Shown here piece by piece: positions 7,000 through 7,345 of a DNA stretch of 7,345 nucleotides. The first letter of the stretch is position 1. Every line of letters starts with the position of its first letter. The notes under the pieces were generated by a model. It made no database searches. It had not been told where the DNA came from and saw nothing but the letters and a program-made list of their open reading frames with translations. This DNA comes from CAZYPH01 sp964649095 (GTDB lineage Bacteria > Bdellovibrionota > UBA1018 > UBA923), in assembly GCA_964649095.1 (NCBI GenBank), contig CAZYPH010000106.1, forward strand, positions 1 to 7,345. The letters run 5' to 3'. Position numbers and translations under genes: made by a program.

Positions 7000-7345
7000 A
7001 TGGACAGTATTACGCTTCTTATACCATGCCTAAATGAAGAAAGAACCCTTGGTTTGGTTTTAGAGAAGTGTTTAACCGTCAAACATCGCTTAGAAAGCCA
7101 ATTTGGACGCTCCGTTGAAATATTAGTTTCTGATAATGGAAGCACAGACCGCTCCGTTGATATTGCAACGCAACACAATGCTCGCGTCGCACATTGCCCC
7201 ACGAAGGGTTACGGCGCCGCATTACTGCATGGCATCACAGAAGCTAAAGGGTCTGTTGTGGTGTTTGCCGACGCCGATAATACTTATGATTTTTTAGAGG
7301 CACCAAAACTGATTCAGGCCTTAGATGAAAGTCATGTGGACATGG
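7000..7345 (+). CDS. Family 2 glycosyltransferase, N-terminal part (runs off the right edge)
   Basis: I translated 115 codons from the ATG at 7000; the frame is open to the window end. The visible part is the nucleotide-sugar-binding half of a GT-A fold: first strand ITLLIPCLNEE (4-14), then ILVSDNGSTD (41-50) with the acidic base-contacting residues, then KGYGAALLHGI (69-79), and the DXD-type metal-binding motif ADADNTYD (90-97). The NEE, DNGSTD, KGYGAAL and DADNTYD set is characteristic of the dolichol-phosphate-mannose-synthase-like (DPM1/GtrB-like) branch. Those enzymes usually transfer a sugar from a nucleotide donor to a polyprenyl phosphate at the inner membrane face. The acceptor and any C-terminal membrane segments are not visible, so substrate and pathway stay open. 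It is divergent from smc and separated from it by 39 bases; its operon would lie to the right. Confidence 0.88.
   Translation, partial: MDSITLLIPCLNEERTLGLVLEKCLTVKHRLESQFGRSVEILVSDNGSTDRSVDIATQHNARVAHCPTKGYGAALLHGITEAKGSVVVFADADNTYDFLEAPKLIQALDESHVDM
7018..7026 (-). promoter_or_regulatory. Possible extended -10 promoter for smc inside the glycosyltransferase gene
   Basis: On the minus strand this reads TGGTATAAG, an extended -10 (TGn followed by TATAAG, five of six to consensus). It would start transcription near 7010 and leave an smc leader of about 50 bases. A -35 at the proper distance is poor (TTCTTT with a 16-base spacer), as is common for extended -10 promoters. The site lies within codons 7-9 of the glycosyltransferase gene, so the match could also be incidental. 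Confidence 0.3.

Noticed and set aside
6957..7202. An 81-codon minus-strand open frame whose TGA overlaps the smc ATG (ATGA), as if it were an upstream operon partner of smc.
   Set aside because: It is antisense to the glycosyltransferase frame, which carries clear conserved motifs (PCLNEE, DNGSTD, DADNTYD). The minus-strand product has no recognisable feature and no good ribosome site was noticed.

Overview
The window is an ordinary-looking chromosomal segment from a Gram-negative, proteobacteria-like organism of moderate GC (a little under 50% by eye). It holds an NtrY/NtrX-type two-component pair together with a canonical Smc rather than MukB. That combination argues against an enteric gammaproteobacterium and would suit the former deltaproteobacteria or Bdellovibrionota. 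The placement is an inference from gene content and protein style only, with low to moderate confidence.

Layout: three genes are read leftward (minus strand) and one rightward. From 888 to the left edge is ntrX, a sigma-54-dependent response regulator. It is cut off by the window, so the end of its AAA+ domain and its DNA-binding domain are not visible. From 3185 to 867 is ntrY, its membrane-bound sensor kinase; its last 22 bases overlap the start of ntrX. A 151-base intergenic gap (3186-3336) is AT-rich, with a possible promoter and two small inverted repeats. From 6960 to 3337 is smc, complete and intact. After only 39 bases (6961-6999), a divergent family 2 glycosyltransferase gene begins at 7000 and runs off the right edge.

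How the genes work together: NtrY should sense a signal through its periplasmic and/or PAS region, autophosphorylate on His537 and pass the phosphate to Asp53 of NtrX. NtrX retains the GAFTGA loop and both Walker motifs, so it should activate sigma-54 RNA polymerase. Smc is the chromosome-organising condensin ATPase and has no obvious functional link to the pair; the two may only be co-directional neighbours. The glycosyltransferase resembles the dolichol-phosphate-mannose-synthase-like branch, and its operon lies outside the window.

I found no mobile element, CRISPR array, tRNA, rRNA or convincing intrinsic terminator, and no evidence for an undescribed multi-gene system. The points worth a second look are small: an extended receiver loop in NtrX, ntrY starting without a visible Shine-Dalgarno, the dyads upstream of ntrY, and the very tight divergent start region between smc and the glycosyltransferase.
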